Assembly (NCBI RefSeq): GCF_000718005.1
Contig: NZ_JODV01000035.1
DNA: 15,105 nucleotides
Strand: one strand, 5' to 3'
Source of the DNA: Actinoalloteichus_B caeruleus
GTDB taxonomy: Bacteria; Actinomycetota; Actinomycetes; Mycobacteriales; Pseudonocardiaceae
Shown one piece after another: positions 7,290 through 13,215 of the stretch. A program made the translations under genes and the position numbers. Positions within the stretch are counted from its first letter, which is position 1; each line of letters starts with the position of its first letter. A model generated the notes under the pieces. The model made no database searches. It had not been told where the DNA came from and was given only the letters and a program-made list of their open reading frames with translations.

Positions 7290-7315
7290 CGGGGCTGCGT
7301 CCAGCTAAAGCCCCG
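7290..7315 (-). terminator. Leftward intrinsic-terminator-like hairpin
   Basis: On the minus strand CGGGGCT, a 12-base loop and AGCCCCG are followed directly by TTTTTGG, the classic stem-plus-T-run of an intrinsic terminator. No leftward gene ends here, so it would stop antisense transcription or an unannotated small RNA. Confidence 0.45.
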
Positions 7316-7467
7316 ACAAAGATCCACTTCCCGCGCGGCGAGCCACCCGGCCGCAACGCCGCAGCACAATCGGGGTGGCCGACCACCGGCGGCGGCTGCC
7401 CGCCGGGCGCCCTACGCCGTTCGCCTCCGCCGGCGTCCGAGCGAGGGGCTGTCGGATTCGCGCCCCC

Positions 7468-7477
7468 TGTGATCACA
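7468..7477. promoter_or_regulatory. Palindrome TGTGATCACA before the M23 gene
   Basis: This is a perfect 10-bp palindrome 58 bp before the peptidase start. Its core GTGATCAC recurs at 8498-8505 in the region before the lanthipeptide operon. It could be a binding site for a shared regulator; unlike a classical CRP site, it has no six-base spacer. Confidence 0.3.
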
Positions 7478-7534
7478 TGACCACTCCCTGCCAGCGGCGA
7501 GGTCTCCGCTGGTGAACCCGTCGGGAGGACGCTG

Positions 7535-8374
7535 ATGTACAGACGTCTGGCGGCGCTCGTCGCCGCAGTGGCCATCTCCGCCGTCGGCCTGGTCATCAAC
7601 CAGGGCGAGGCCCAGGCAGCACCCAACTTCCGGCTGCCCTTCGAGTGCGGTGAGACCGTCACCGCGAACACCCGCGCCAACCACAGCCCAGCACAGGCGA
7701 TCGATTTCCAGCGGGGCAACATCAACGGGCTGCCCGTCGTCGCCTCGGCCGCCGGCACGGTCTCCCGGGTGGAGAACACCGGGAACACCAGCTACGGCCG
7801 GTGGATCGAGATCAACCACGGCGACGGGTGGAGGTCCCGCTACGCGCACCTGTCCTCGCAGGCGGTCTCGGTGGGACAGCGGGTGACGCAGGGCCAGCGG
7901 ATCGGCAACGTGGGTTCGACCGGCGGGTCGACCGGGCCGCACCTGCACTACGAGCACCTGCAGAACGGGTCCCCGGTGCGGATCAACACCATCGACGGGC
8001 AGCGGATCACCTACTACGGCAACACCACGGTCACCGCCTGCGGCGGCGGTAACCCCTACACCCCGCAGCAGGCCTGCGGCACCGGGTACGGCGTGATCAA
8101 CCAGCGCGCCCTGGGCTCGGCGGCCACTGTCTACCTGCTGTACAACGCCTCGAACGCGCACAACTGCGTGGTGACGATGAAGCAGAGCTCCATCGGCACG
8201 CCCACCGCGACCTCGGCGTTCCTGGAGGTCCAGGGCAAGTCGCGCAAGACCGATTCCGGCTCGTTCTCCTACTACGCCGGGCCGGTTCGCGACGCCGCCC
8301 CCGCCACCTGCGTCAAGTGGGGCGGCTCGGCGGGCGGCCAGTCCTGGGAGAGCCCCTTCCAACACTGCGGCTGA
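7535..8374 (+). CDS. Secreted M23 peptidase with C-terminal SapA-like domain
   Basis: This is a 279-residue exported protein. Residues 1-29 are a signal peptide ending GEAQAA. Residues 35-165 form an M23 (LytM-type) zinc metallopeptidase domain that cuts cross-links in peptidoglycan: zinc and catalytic residues appear as His50/Asp57 in NHSPAQAIDFQ, His105 in RYAHLSS and His136/His138 in GPHLHYEHL. From about 178 to the end is a second domain (GTGYGVINQ, ATVYLLYNAS, NCVVTMKQ, SYYAGPVRD, CVKWGGSAG, FQHCG) that I recognise as similar to Streptomyces spore-associated protein A; it has paired cysteines. ATG 7535 follows GGGAGGA at an ideal distance. The gene is monocistronic: a hairpin follows. 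It sits upstream of the SapB-like operon, hinting at a shared role in aerial or spore surfaces. Confidence 0.88.
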   Translation: MYRRLAALVAAVAISAVGLVINQGEAQAAPNFRLPFECGETVTANTRANHSPAQAIDFQRGNINGLPVVASAAGTVSRVENTGNTSYGRWIEINHGDGWRSRYAHLSSQAVSVGQRVTQGQRIGNVGSTGGSTGPHLHYEHLQNGSPVRINTIDGQRITYYGNTTVTACGGGNPYTPQQACGTGYGVINQRALGSAATVYLLYNASNAHNCVVTMKQSSIGTPTATSAFLEVQGKSRKTDSGSFSYYAGPVRDAAPATCVKWGGSAGGQSWESPFQHCG

Positions 8375-8391
8375 GCCACCGCTCCACCACT

Positions 8392-8427
8392 GGCCGGTCC
8401 GCGTGCCCCAGGGCACCCGGGCCGGCC
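8392..8427 (+). terminator. Hairpin behind the M23 gene
   Basis: An outer stem GGCCGG (8392-8397) / CCGGCC (8422-8427) encloses an inner GTGCC-CCAG-GGCAC hairpin, starting 18 bp after the stop codon. There is no T tract. It probably ends the peptidase transcript. Confidence 0.55.
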
Positions 8428-8497
8428 TCCGCGTCTCCCGGCACCGCCCCGGACCGACCGTCCCCACGGCACACCGCCGCAGCTCTCCTCCTCGACC

Positions 8498-8505
8498 GTG
8501 ATCAC
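8498..8505. promoter_or_regulatory. Palindrome GTGATCAC upstream of the lanthipeptide operon
   Basis: This is the same 8-bp palindrome as in the M23 gene leader (7469-7476). It lies about 360 bp before the synthetase start. No other copy was seen in the window by eye. Confidence 0.25.
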
Positions 8506-8661
8506 TTCGCCCACCGAGCGCCACGTTCGACTACTCACCGTAGTTACCTGTGGGGCAGGTGGCCGTCAGTCATTCACACCGGCGGGCCGAGGCGCTCCCC
8601 CGCTGGTCCCCACGGTCGCCACCACCGGTACCCGTCATATCGGACGGACTCCGGGGTTTCC

Positions 8662-8726
8662 CGGTGGGAAAATCACCCCACCGCACTTCACTCGGCTGAA
8701 TCCCACAACCGGGTGCACCCCACCGC
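8662..8726. promoter_or_regulatory. Inverted and direct repeats before the lanthipeptide operon, candidate operator
   Basis: CGGTGGG (8662-8668) and CCCACCG (8677-8683) form a 7-bp inverted repeat around AAAATCAC. The 11-mer CACCCCACCGC occurs at 8674-8684 and again at 8716-8726, 42 bp apart, or four helical turns. This AT-relieved stretch lies 140-200 bp before the synthetase and is the most promoter-like part of the 490-bp gap. In Streptomyces the ram operon is switched on by the response regulator RamR binding repeated sites; whether these correspond is unknown. Confidence 0.35.
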
Positions 8727-8864
8727 CCGCTATGACTCAATGCCGTCAAATTCCCGTCACAGTCCGGCACTGATGGAGCAGTCGATTCACATCTTCGGCG
8801 TCTTGGCCGGTGCTCCCCGTCGTGGGGAAATGTCCTGGCACCGGTCACGGGAGGGACACCACAG

Positions 8865-11504
8865 ATGGATTCACGGTACGAGGCGTACTGCTTCGCGAAT
8901 CCGTTCTTCTACGACGTCCCCTCCCAGGACGGCCCGGAAGCGGCCGGTTTCCTGGCGGAACTGCCATCACCACCGGATGACTGGGACGTCACCACCCGCG
9001 ACGTCTGGCAGGTCCTCCGCCCCTCGGGCACGTCGATGGCCGCGCAGGGCTGGAAGATCCACGTCTCGGCGACCCTGGCCAACGCCCGGCACGTCCTCGT
9101 CGTCGTCTACCAGCACTGCCTGACCACCGGCACACCCCTGAAGTTCCTGCGCACCGAGGACATCCTCCTCGCGCGGAACTCCAAGTACGCCGCCCGGGAG
9201 TCCAGCGGGAAGTTCGTCACCGTGTACCCGCCGGACGAACGGTCCCTGCGCGACACCGTCACCACGCTCAACGACCTCCTGCGCGGTCAGGCCGGCCCGT
9301 TCGTCCTCAGCGACCTCCGGTACGAGGCGGGCCCCCTCTACCTCCGCTACGGCGGATTCCTCGAACAGTGGGTCACCGGGGACGACGGGGAACCCGTGAC
9401 CGCCATCGCCCGGCCCGACGGGACCCTCGTCCCCGACCTGCGGCGCCCGGTATTCCACACCCCGGACTGGGTGGAGGTGCCCCCGTTCCTTCGGCCCCAG
9501 CTCGCCGCGCGGAAGGCCCGGGCCGGCGGCGAGCAGCCCTTCATCATCGAACGCCCCCTGCACTTCTCCAACGGCGGCGGCGTGTACCGGGCGGTCCGGG
9601 TCAGCGACGGCCGCCCCGCGATCCTCAAGGAGGCCCGCCCGCACGCCGGCCTCGACCGCGACCGCCGGGACGCCGTCGCCCGCCTCGACCAGGAACACCA
9701 GGCGCTCAGCGCCCTCGACGGAGTGACCGGCATCCCGGCCGTCCTGGGCCGCTTCCGGTACTGGGAACACGAGTTCCTCGCCCTGTCCGTCCAACCGGGG
9801 ATCCCCCTCGGGCAGTGGCTGGCCCGGCACTACCCGCTCAGCCGGCCACGCTCCACCCCCGGCGAACGCGCCGACTTCACCGAACGGGCCTTCCGCATCC
9901 TCGACCAGGTGGAGGCGCTGCTCCACCGGGTCCACGACCTCGGCTACGTCTACGGGGACCTGCACGACCGCAACATCCTCGTCGACGAGAACGACCAGGT
10001 CTCCCTCGTCGACTTCGAGCTGGCCCGCCCCTCGGCCGAAGCCACCCGCTCCGCGCTGGGCGCCCCCGGCTTCGCCGCACCCCCCGACCGGGTCGGCGTC
10101 GACGCCGACCTCTACGCCGCGGCCGTCCTCCGGCTGTGGATGTTCCTGCCCATGACGGCGCTCACCGCACTGGACCCGGGCAAGGCCGAGACCTTCGTCC
10201 GCTTCGCGATCCGGGCGTTCCCCCTGTCCAGCGCCGACTTCGGCGACGCCGTCCTCGGCCAGTTGCGCCCCCGCACCCCGGCCACCACCCCCGCCGACGC
10301 GCCGCCGCCCTCGGCGGGCCTGCGGGCGCTGGCCACCGACCGCCCGGACTGGGCCTCGGTGCGCGAGTCGGTGGCCACGGCGGTCCTGCGCAGCGCCACC
10401 CCGCACCGCCGGGACCGGCTGTTCCCCGGCGACATCGAACAGTTCCGGGGCGGCGGCGCCACCCTCGCCCACGGCGCGGCCGGTGTACTCCACGCCCTCG
10501 CCGCCGCCGACCACGGCCGGCATCCCCACCACGAGACCTGGTTGGCGGACTCGGTCCGCCGGGACCCGCCGCGCCGCCCCGGCCTCTACGACGGCGCGCA
10601 CGGCATCGCCCACGTCCTGGAGGAACTGGGACGGCACGAGCTGGCCGACGAACTCCTCACCGAGTTCGACCCGCTGCTCCCCCACCTGACCCGGCACGGC
10701 CTCGGCTCGGGACTGGCCGGCATCGCCCTGAACCTCCTGCACTTCGGCGCCCGCCGAGCCGATCCCGGGCGCACCGACCAGGCGCTCGTCCTCGGCGAAC
10801 GGCTCCTCGCCGCCGTTCCACCACCGGCCGCCGCCGGACCCAGGGGCAAGGGGCGCGCCGGGCTGCTGCACGGCTGGTCGGGACCCGCCCTGCTGTTCCT
10901 GCGGCTGTTCGAACTCACCGGGGAACGGCGGTGGCTGACGGCCGCCGACGACGCCCTGGCCGCCGACATCGCCGAGTGCGGGGAGACCGAGCACGGAGCG
11001 CTGCTCGTCCGCGACGGCTCCACCCGCATGTTGCCCTACCTGGAGGTGGGCAGCGCCGGGATCGTCGTCGTGCTGGAACAGCTGGCCGGACACGCCCCGG
11101 ACAGCCCCACCGCCGGCCAGCTGCCCGGGCTGCGCCGCGCGTTGCTCGGCGAGTTCGCGATCCAACCGGGGCTGTTCCTGGGCCGGGCGGGTCTGATGGT
11201 GGCGCTGGCCGCCGGGGTCCGCCGCGACCAGGACCCGAAACTGGTGGCCGCGCTGCGCCGGCACCGCGCCCGCCTCGCCCTGCACGCGATCCCCCACGAA
11301 GGGGAGGTCGCGTTCCCCGGCAACCAGCTGCTGCGGCTGTCGATGGACCTGGCCACCGGCGGCGCCGGTGTCCTGCTGGCCCTCGCCGCCGTCGAGGGGG
11401 ACCTCCACCTGCCGTTGCTGCACCCGGGGGCGTCCTCCAGCGGGAGCGGTGAGCCCACCGGCCGCCAGGACTCGGCGGCGGCCACCCAGAACCCCCGCCC
11501 GTGA
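8865..11504 (+). CDS. lanKC: Class III lanthipeptide synthetase (LanKC, RamC/AmfT-like)
   Basis: This 879-residue, three-domain enzyme would phosphorylate serines of the precursor, eliminate phosphate to dehydroalanine and add cysteine to form (methyl)lanthionine or labionin rings. The N-terminus MDSRYEAYCFANPFFYD is typical of RamC-like proteins. Residues 1-220 are the lyase domain with QGWKIHVSA (61-69; Lys64, His66), KFLRTEDILLARNSKYAARE (93-112) and GKFVTVYP (115-122). Residues 225-455 are a Ser/Thr-kinase-like domain: glycine loop SNGGGVYRAV, Lys255 in AILKEARP, YGDLHDRN (Asp365, Asn370) and VDFE (Asp383; DFE in place of DFG). Residues 530-845 are the LanC-like cyclase with helical G-x-x-G repeats (GRAGLLHGWSG); the zinc-binding Cys/His set of LanC is absent, as expected in class III. 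ATG 8865 follows GGGAGGGA. A 30-residue Ser/Gly/Pro tail is disordered. The precursor gene follows 46 bp downstream. Confidence 0.93.
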   Translation: MDSRYEAYCFANPFFYDVPSQDGPEAAGFLAELPSPPDDWDVTTRDVWQVLRPSGTSMAAQGWKIHVSATLANARHVLVVVYQHCLTTGTPLKFLRTEDILLARNSKYAARESSGKFVTVYPPDERSLRDTVTTLNDLLRGQAGPFVLSDLRYEAGPLYLRYGGFLEQWVTGDDGEPVTAIARPDGTLVPDLRRPVFHTPDWVEVPPFLRPQLAARKARAGGEQPFIIERPLHFSNGGGVYRAVRVSDGRPAILKEARPHAGLDRDRRDAVARLDQEHQALSALDGVTGIPAVLGRFRYWEHEFLALSVQPGIPLGQWLARHYPLSRPRSTPGERADFTERAFRILDQVEALLHRVHDLGYVYGDLHDRNILVDENDQVSLVDFELARPSAEATRSALGAPGFAAPPDRVGVDADLYAAAVLRLWMFLPMTALTALDPGKAETFVRFAIRAFPLSSADFGDAVLGQLRPRTPATTPADAPPPSAGLRALATDRPDWASVRESVATAVLRSATPHRRDRLFPGDIEQFRGGGATLAHGAAGVLHALAAADHGRHPHHETWLADSVRRDPPRRPGLYDGAHGIAHVLEELGRHELADELLTEFDPLLPHLTRHGLGSGLAGIALNLLHFGARRADPGRTDQALVLGERLLAAVPPPAAAGPRGKGRAGLLHGWSGPALLFLRLFELTGERRWLTAADDALAADIAECGETEHGALLVRDGSTRMLPYLEVGSAGIVVVLEQLAGHAPDSPTAGQLPGLRRALLGEFAIQPGLFLGRAGLMVALAAGVRRDQDPKLVAALRRHRARLALHAIPHEGEVAFPGNQLLRLSMDLATGGAGVLLALAAVEGDLHLPLLHPGASSSGSGEPTGRQDSAAATQNPRP

Positions 11505-11516
11505 CACACGGGCGGG
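11494..11516 (+). promoter_or_regulatory. Intercistronic hairpin spanning the synthetase stop codon
   Basis: CCCGCCCGTG (11494-11503), loop ACA, and CACGGGCGGG (11507-11516) form a perfect 10-bp stem. The TGA stop (11502-11504) is inside it. It ends 34 bp before the precursor start, so it may act as a partial terminator, an RNase barrier that stabilises the downstream precursor message, or a processing site. No T run follows, so full termination is less likely. Confidence 0.6.
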
Positions 11517-11550
11517 CAACCAGGGAATCATCCAGGAAAGGAAGTGCGCT

Positions 11551-11682
11551 ATGGAGTCGGTTCTCGACCTTCAGGCGATGGAGGCCACCGAGGACGCCGC
11601 CGAGTTCGCCAGCCCCGGTGGCAGCCAGGCCAGCTTGCTGCTCTGCGGTGACAGCGGCCTGAGCGTCCTCACCTGCCGCTGA
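11551..11682 (+). CDS. lanA: SapB/AmfS-type class III lanthipeptide precursor
   Basis: This 43-residue precursor is 46 bp downstream of the synthetase. The leader (about residues 1-22) has LDLQAM at 5-10, the conserved LxLQ recognition motif of class III leaders, followed by an acidic ATEDAAE. The core closely matches SapB: GGSQASLLLCGDSGLSVLTC corresponds to TGSRASLLLCGDSSLSITTC from memory of RamS. It holds two complete SxxSxxxC units, Ser25/Ser28/Cys32 and Ser35/Ser38/Cys42, each able to make a lanthionine plus dehydroalanine, or a labionin. It ends in Arg43, where SapB ends in Asn. ATG 11551 follows AGGAAAGGAAG. SapB is an amphiphilic surfactant that lets hyphae leave the wet surface; the same role is inferred here. 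The exact leader cleavage site cannot be read from the sequence. Confidence 0.92.
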   Translation: MESVLDLQAMEATEDAAEFASPGGSQASLLLCGDSGLSVLTCR

Positions 11683-11689
11683 GCCGGCA

Positions 11690-11707
11690 CGTGGCCTGAG
11701 GGCCACG
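11690..11707 (+). terminator. Hairpin immediately behind the precursor gene
   Basis: CGTGGCC, loop TGAG and GGCCACG form a perfect 7-bp stem starting 7 bp after the precursor stop. It may protect the short precursor message from 3' decay or give a first termination point. Confidence 0.55.
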
Positions 11708-11730
11708 CGACCGGGAACGATCGAGAACGG

Positions 11731-11777
11731 AGGATGGGAGCGGCACACTCGTCCTGTGCCGCTCCCAGTCCCATCCT
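11731..11777 (+). terminator. Main terminator of the lanthipeptide operon
   Basis: GGGAGCGGCACA (11736-11747), a 7-base loop and TGTGCCGCTCCC (11755-11766) form a perfect 12-bp stem. The outer AGGAT (11731-11735) and ATCCT (11773-11777) can extend it across a 6-base bulge. It is the strongest hairpin behind the operon and suggests that transcription stops here, leaving no room for exporter genes in the same transcript. Confidence 0.75.
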
Positions 11778-12527
11778 CGACCATCACCCACCCGCGCGGA
11801 ACCCGGTCCCACCGGCGCCGGAGGCGCGTGGGCACTGGAGTGGGCGGCCGTGCCGAACCGACCAGGTAGCCATCCACGAACCGTGGTGAGGCGCGCCGGC
11901 ACGCATGCCGTCATCGTCCTGTGCCCGGTCGGCGAGGCCGGTGATGAACCGTTGCTCGGCCTCAAGTGGATGACCGAGTACCTGCGCGAGGAGCTCGCCG
12001 AGACGCCCGTCACGGGGATACGTCGTGTAGGTGAGCGGTCAGCGCGGACGAACGAGTTCCGGCTCGCGGGAGAACGCGCGAGCCGGGACGTCGGAAGTCC
12101 TCGGGGTCCTTCAGTGGCGAGCGGGCAACGGAGACGACTGGGCAGGGCGGCTTGTCGCTCATCCATCGGGCCGAGCGGTCTTGCTGCTGCGCTGCGCAGG
12201 GTGCCTTCAGCGCGGCACGAGACCGTCAGGACTCACCCGTGAGCTAAGCGGCCCTGCTCGGCTTCGAGGCGGCCGATGATGTCATCGTCCTCCCGGCAGG
12301 TGTCGACGAACCTCACGCCTCGTCGGGGCACAGGCTCGCGCCGCCTGTTGGCCGCCGGTTCAGCCCCACGCCCCTCACCCTCACCGGCTGAGCGCCTGGC
12401 TGATCGCCGGGCATGAACTCCTCGGTGAAGGTGGATCACCGGCGTTGAGCTCGGGCGGTTCTGGTGGGGCTCCTCCTGGTGGGACGTGTTGCGCCATGCC
12501 GTGCGGCAGTGGGGGTGGGCGGGAGGT
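11778..12527. other. Gene-poor stretch between the lanthipeptide operon and the XRE/DUF397 operon
   Basis: Apart from the doubtful frame at 11850-12242, I see no supported gene. There is no ABC transporter, peptidase or LuxR-type regulator of the kind that accompanies SapB-like precursors. No inverted-repeat ends or transposase fragments are visible. Confidence 0.5.
11850..12242 (+). CDS. Possible hypothetical protein or gene remnant
   Basis: The first part of this 130-codon frame (THAVIVLCPVGEAGDEP, then LLGLKWMTEYLREELAETPV) has coding-like third positions and a plausible fold. After about 12030 it turns Arg/Ser-rich, while the neighbouring frame (12031-12279) begins to look protein-like with VLGVLQWRAGNGDDWAGRLV. 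That suggests one gene broken by a frameshift, or coincidence. The start GTG at 11850 has no clear ribosome site. I recognise no family. Confidence 0.28.
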   Translation: MPNRPGSHPRTVVRRAGTHAVIVLCPVGEAGDEPLLGLKWMTEYLREELAETPVTGIRRVGERSARTNEFRLAGERASRDVGSPRGPSVASGQRRRLGRAACRSSIGPSGLAAALRRVPSARHETVRTHP

Positions 12528-12557
12528 GCCCGCCGGCCACCCCATCGGCCGGCGGGC
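12528..12557 (-). terminator. Terminator of the leftward XRE/DUF397 operon
   Basis: GCCCGCCGGCC (12528-12538), an 8-base loop and GGCCGGCGGGC (12547-12557) form a perfect 11-bp stem. It begins 7 bp beyond the stop of the last leftward gene. Confidence 0.7.
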
Positions 12558-12564
12558 TGACAGG

Positions 12565-12762
12565 TCAGAGGCGGTCTGCCTTGACGGCGGTGATGAAGCT
12601 GTCGAAGGCCTGCCGGCTGACGACAAGAGTGCCACCGGCGCGGTTCTTCGTGTCCCGGATACCGGCGAGACCAGGTGCGCCACCGACCTCGACGCAGCTG
12701 TTCATGCCGTTGGTGCTCCGGGTGGACTTCCGCCAGTTGGTCAGAGTGGTACTCGCGTCCAT
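12565..12762 (-). CDS. DUF397 protein
   Basis: This 65-residue small protein has the full DUF397 pattern: NWRKSTRSTNGMNSCVEVG (9-27), the GIRDTKNR stretch in the middle and the C-terminal VSRQAFDSFITAVK. These cytosolic proteins are encoded beside XRE/DUF5753 regulators and are thought to bind and modulate them, as for Scr2 with Scr1 in Streptomyces coelicolor. The start ATG at 12762 has an excellent GAGGAGGT ribosome site. It lies 219 bp after the second gene of the operon, with a TATATA at 12914-12919 in that gap, so it may have its own promoter. A terminator-like hairpin follows. Confidence 0.85.
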   Translation of the reverse strand: MDASTTLTNWRKSTRSTNGMNSCVEVGGAPGLAGIRDTKNRAGGTLVVSRQAFDSFITAVKADRL

Positions 12763-12981
12763 CTGCTACCTCCTCGGATGAAGGGGATTGTTTCGGTCTG
12801 GGACAGGTGGTGCTGTCCTCGACGACTCTCGGCGGAGCGGAGGAGTCGCGGTGTCCTCAACTTGCCGGTTCGTTGATTAGGGTGGCTGTCCGCCGGGATG
12901 GTAGGTCCGACCCTATATAACCGAACGCAGCGGACCGTTTGGTAGCGTGGGGTGGTGTCCACGTGTGACCTGCGTTGCACC

Positions 12982-13209
12982 TCAGTGCGGGTGCCCGCTC
13001 GCCGAATCGTTCGGCAGGCTGGGAGTCAGACGTGCTTTGCCTTTGTCACCGTAACGCGCTACTGACATCGAGATCGCCGACGGCACATGGTTCCTGGTAC
13101 TGCGGATATCGGTGAGGCCGGGTGCGCCGCAGACCCCGACGCAGCTGCTCGCGCCGCTGGTGCTCCACCTGGACTTCCGCCAGGACACGATCAAATCGTG
13201 ATCGCCCAT
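12982..13209 (-). CDS. DUF397-like protein with an aberrant C-terminus, possibly decayed
   Basis: The N-terminal half of this 75-residue protein is clearly DUF397 (SWRKSRWSTSGASSCVGVCG, then GLTDIRSTRN), parallel to the intact copy downstream (SWRKS/NWRKS, GAPGL, IRSTRN/IRDTKN). After about residue 41 the family ending of the type VSR-x-AF-x-x-FITAVK is replaced by a basic, serine-rich stretch (SMSVARYGDKGKARLTPSLP) and the protein is longer than usual. A frameshift or divergence is likely, and the product may be inactive. It starts 6 bp after the XRE stop, with GAGGAG inside the end of that gene, so the two are translationally linked. Confidence 0.6.
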   Translation of the reverse strand: MGDHDLIVSWRKSRWSTSGASSCVGVCGAPGLTDIRSTRNHVPSAISMSVARYGDKGKARLTPSLPNDSASGHPH

Positions 13210-13215
13210 GCTGGT

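Larger units (their letters stand above)
7155..7534. other. Leader/intergenic region with several hairpins
   Basis: No gene is supported here. The region holds the promoter and leader of the M23 peptidase gene. Visible structures: a hairpin at 7290-7315 that is terminator-like on the minus strand, an inverted repeat GCCACCC (7342-7348) / GGGTGGC (7373-7379), and the palindrome TGTGATCACA (7468-7477). I looked for the c-di-AMP (ydaO) riboswitch that often precedes actinomycete cell-wall hydrolase genes and did not see a convincing match. Confidence 0.45.

Noticed and set aside
7468..7477. Classical CRP/cAMP site
   Set aside because: The half sites TGTGA and TCACA are present but abut directly without the six-base spacer.
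7155..7534. ydaO-type c-di-AMP riboswitch before the M23 gene
   Set aside because: Expected from gene type, but the conserved sequence blocks could not be found by eye. It is left as an unspecific structured leader.
7412..8524. Leftward 370-codon frame opposite the M23 peptidase
   Set aside because: It lies antisense to a recognised enzyme with intact motifs, and its composition is typical of a shadow frame.
8967..11531. Leftward 854-codon frame opposite the lanthipeptide synthetase, and the 694-codon frame on the same strand
   Set aside because: Both are by-products of GC-biased third positions in the synthetase gene, which has all lyase, kinase and cyclase motifs.
12233..12439. Leftward 68-codon frame with FVDTCREDDDIIGRLEAEQ
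   Set aside because: It lies beyond the operon terminator at 12528-12557, has no ribosome site, and only its last third looks protein-like.
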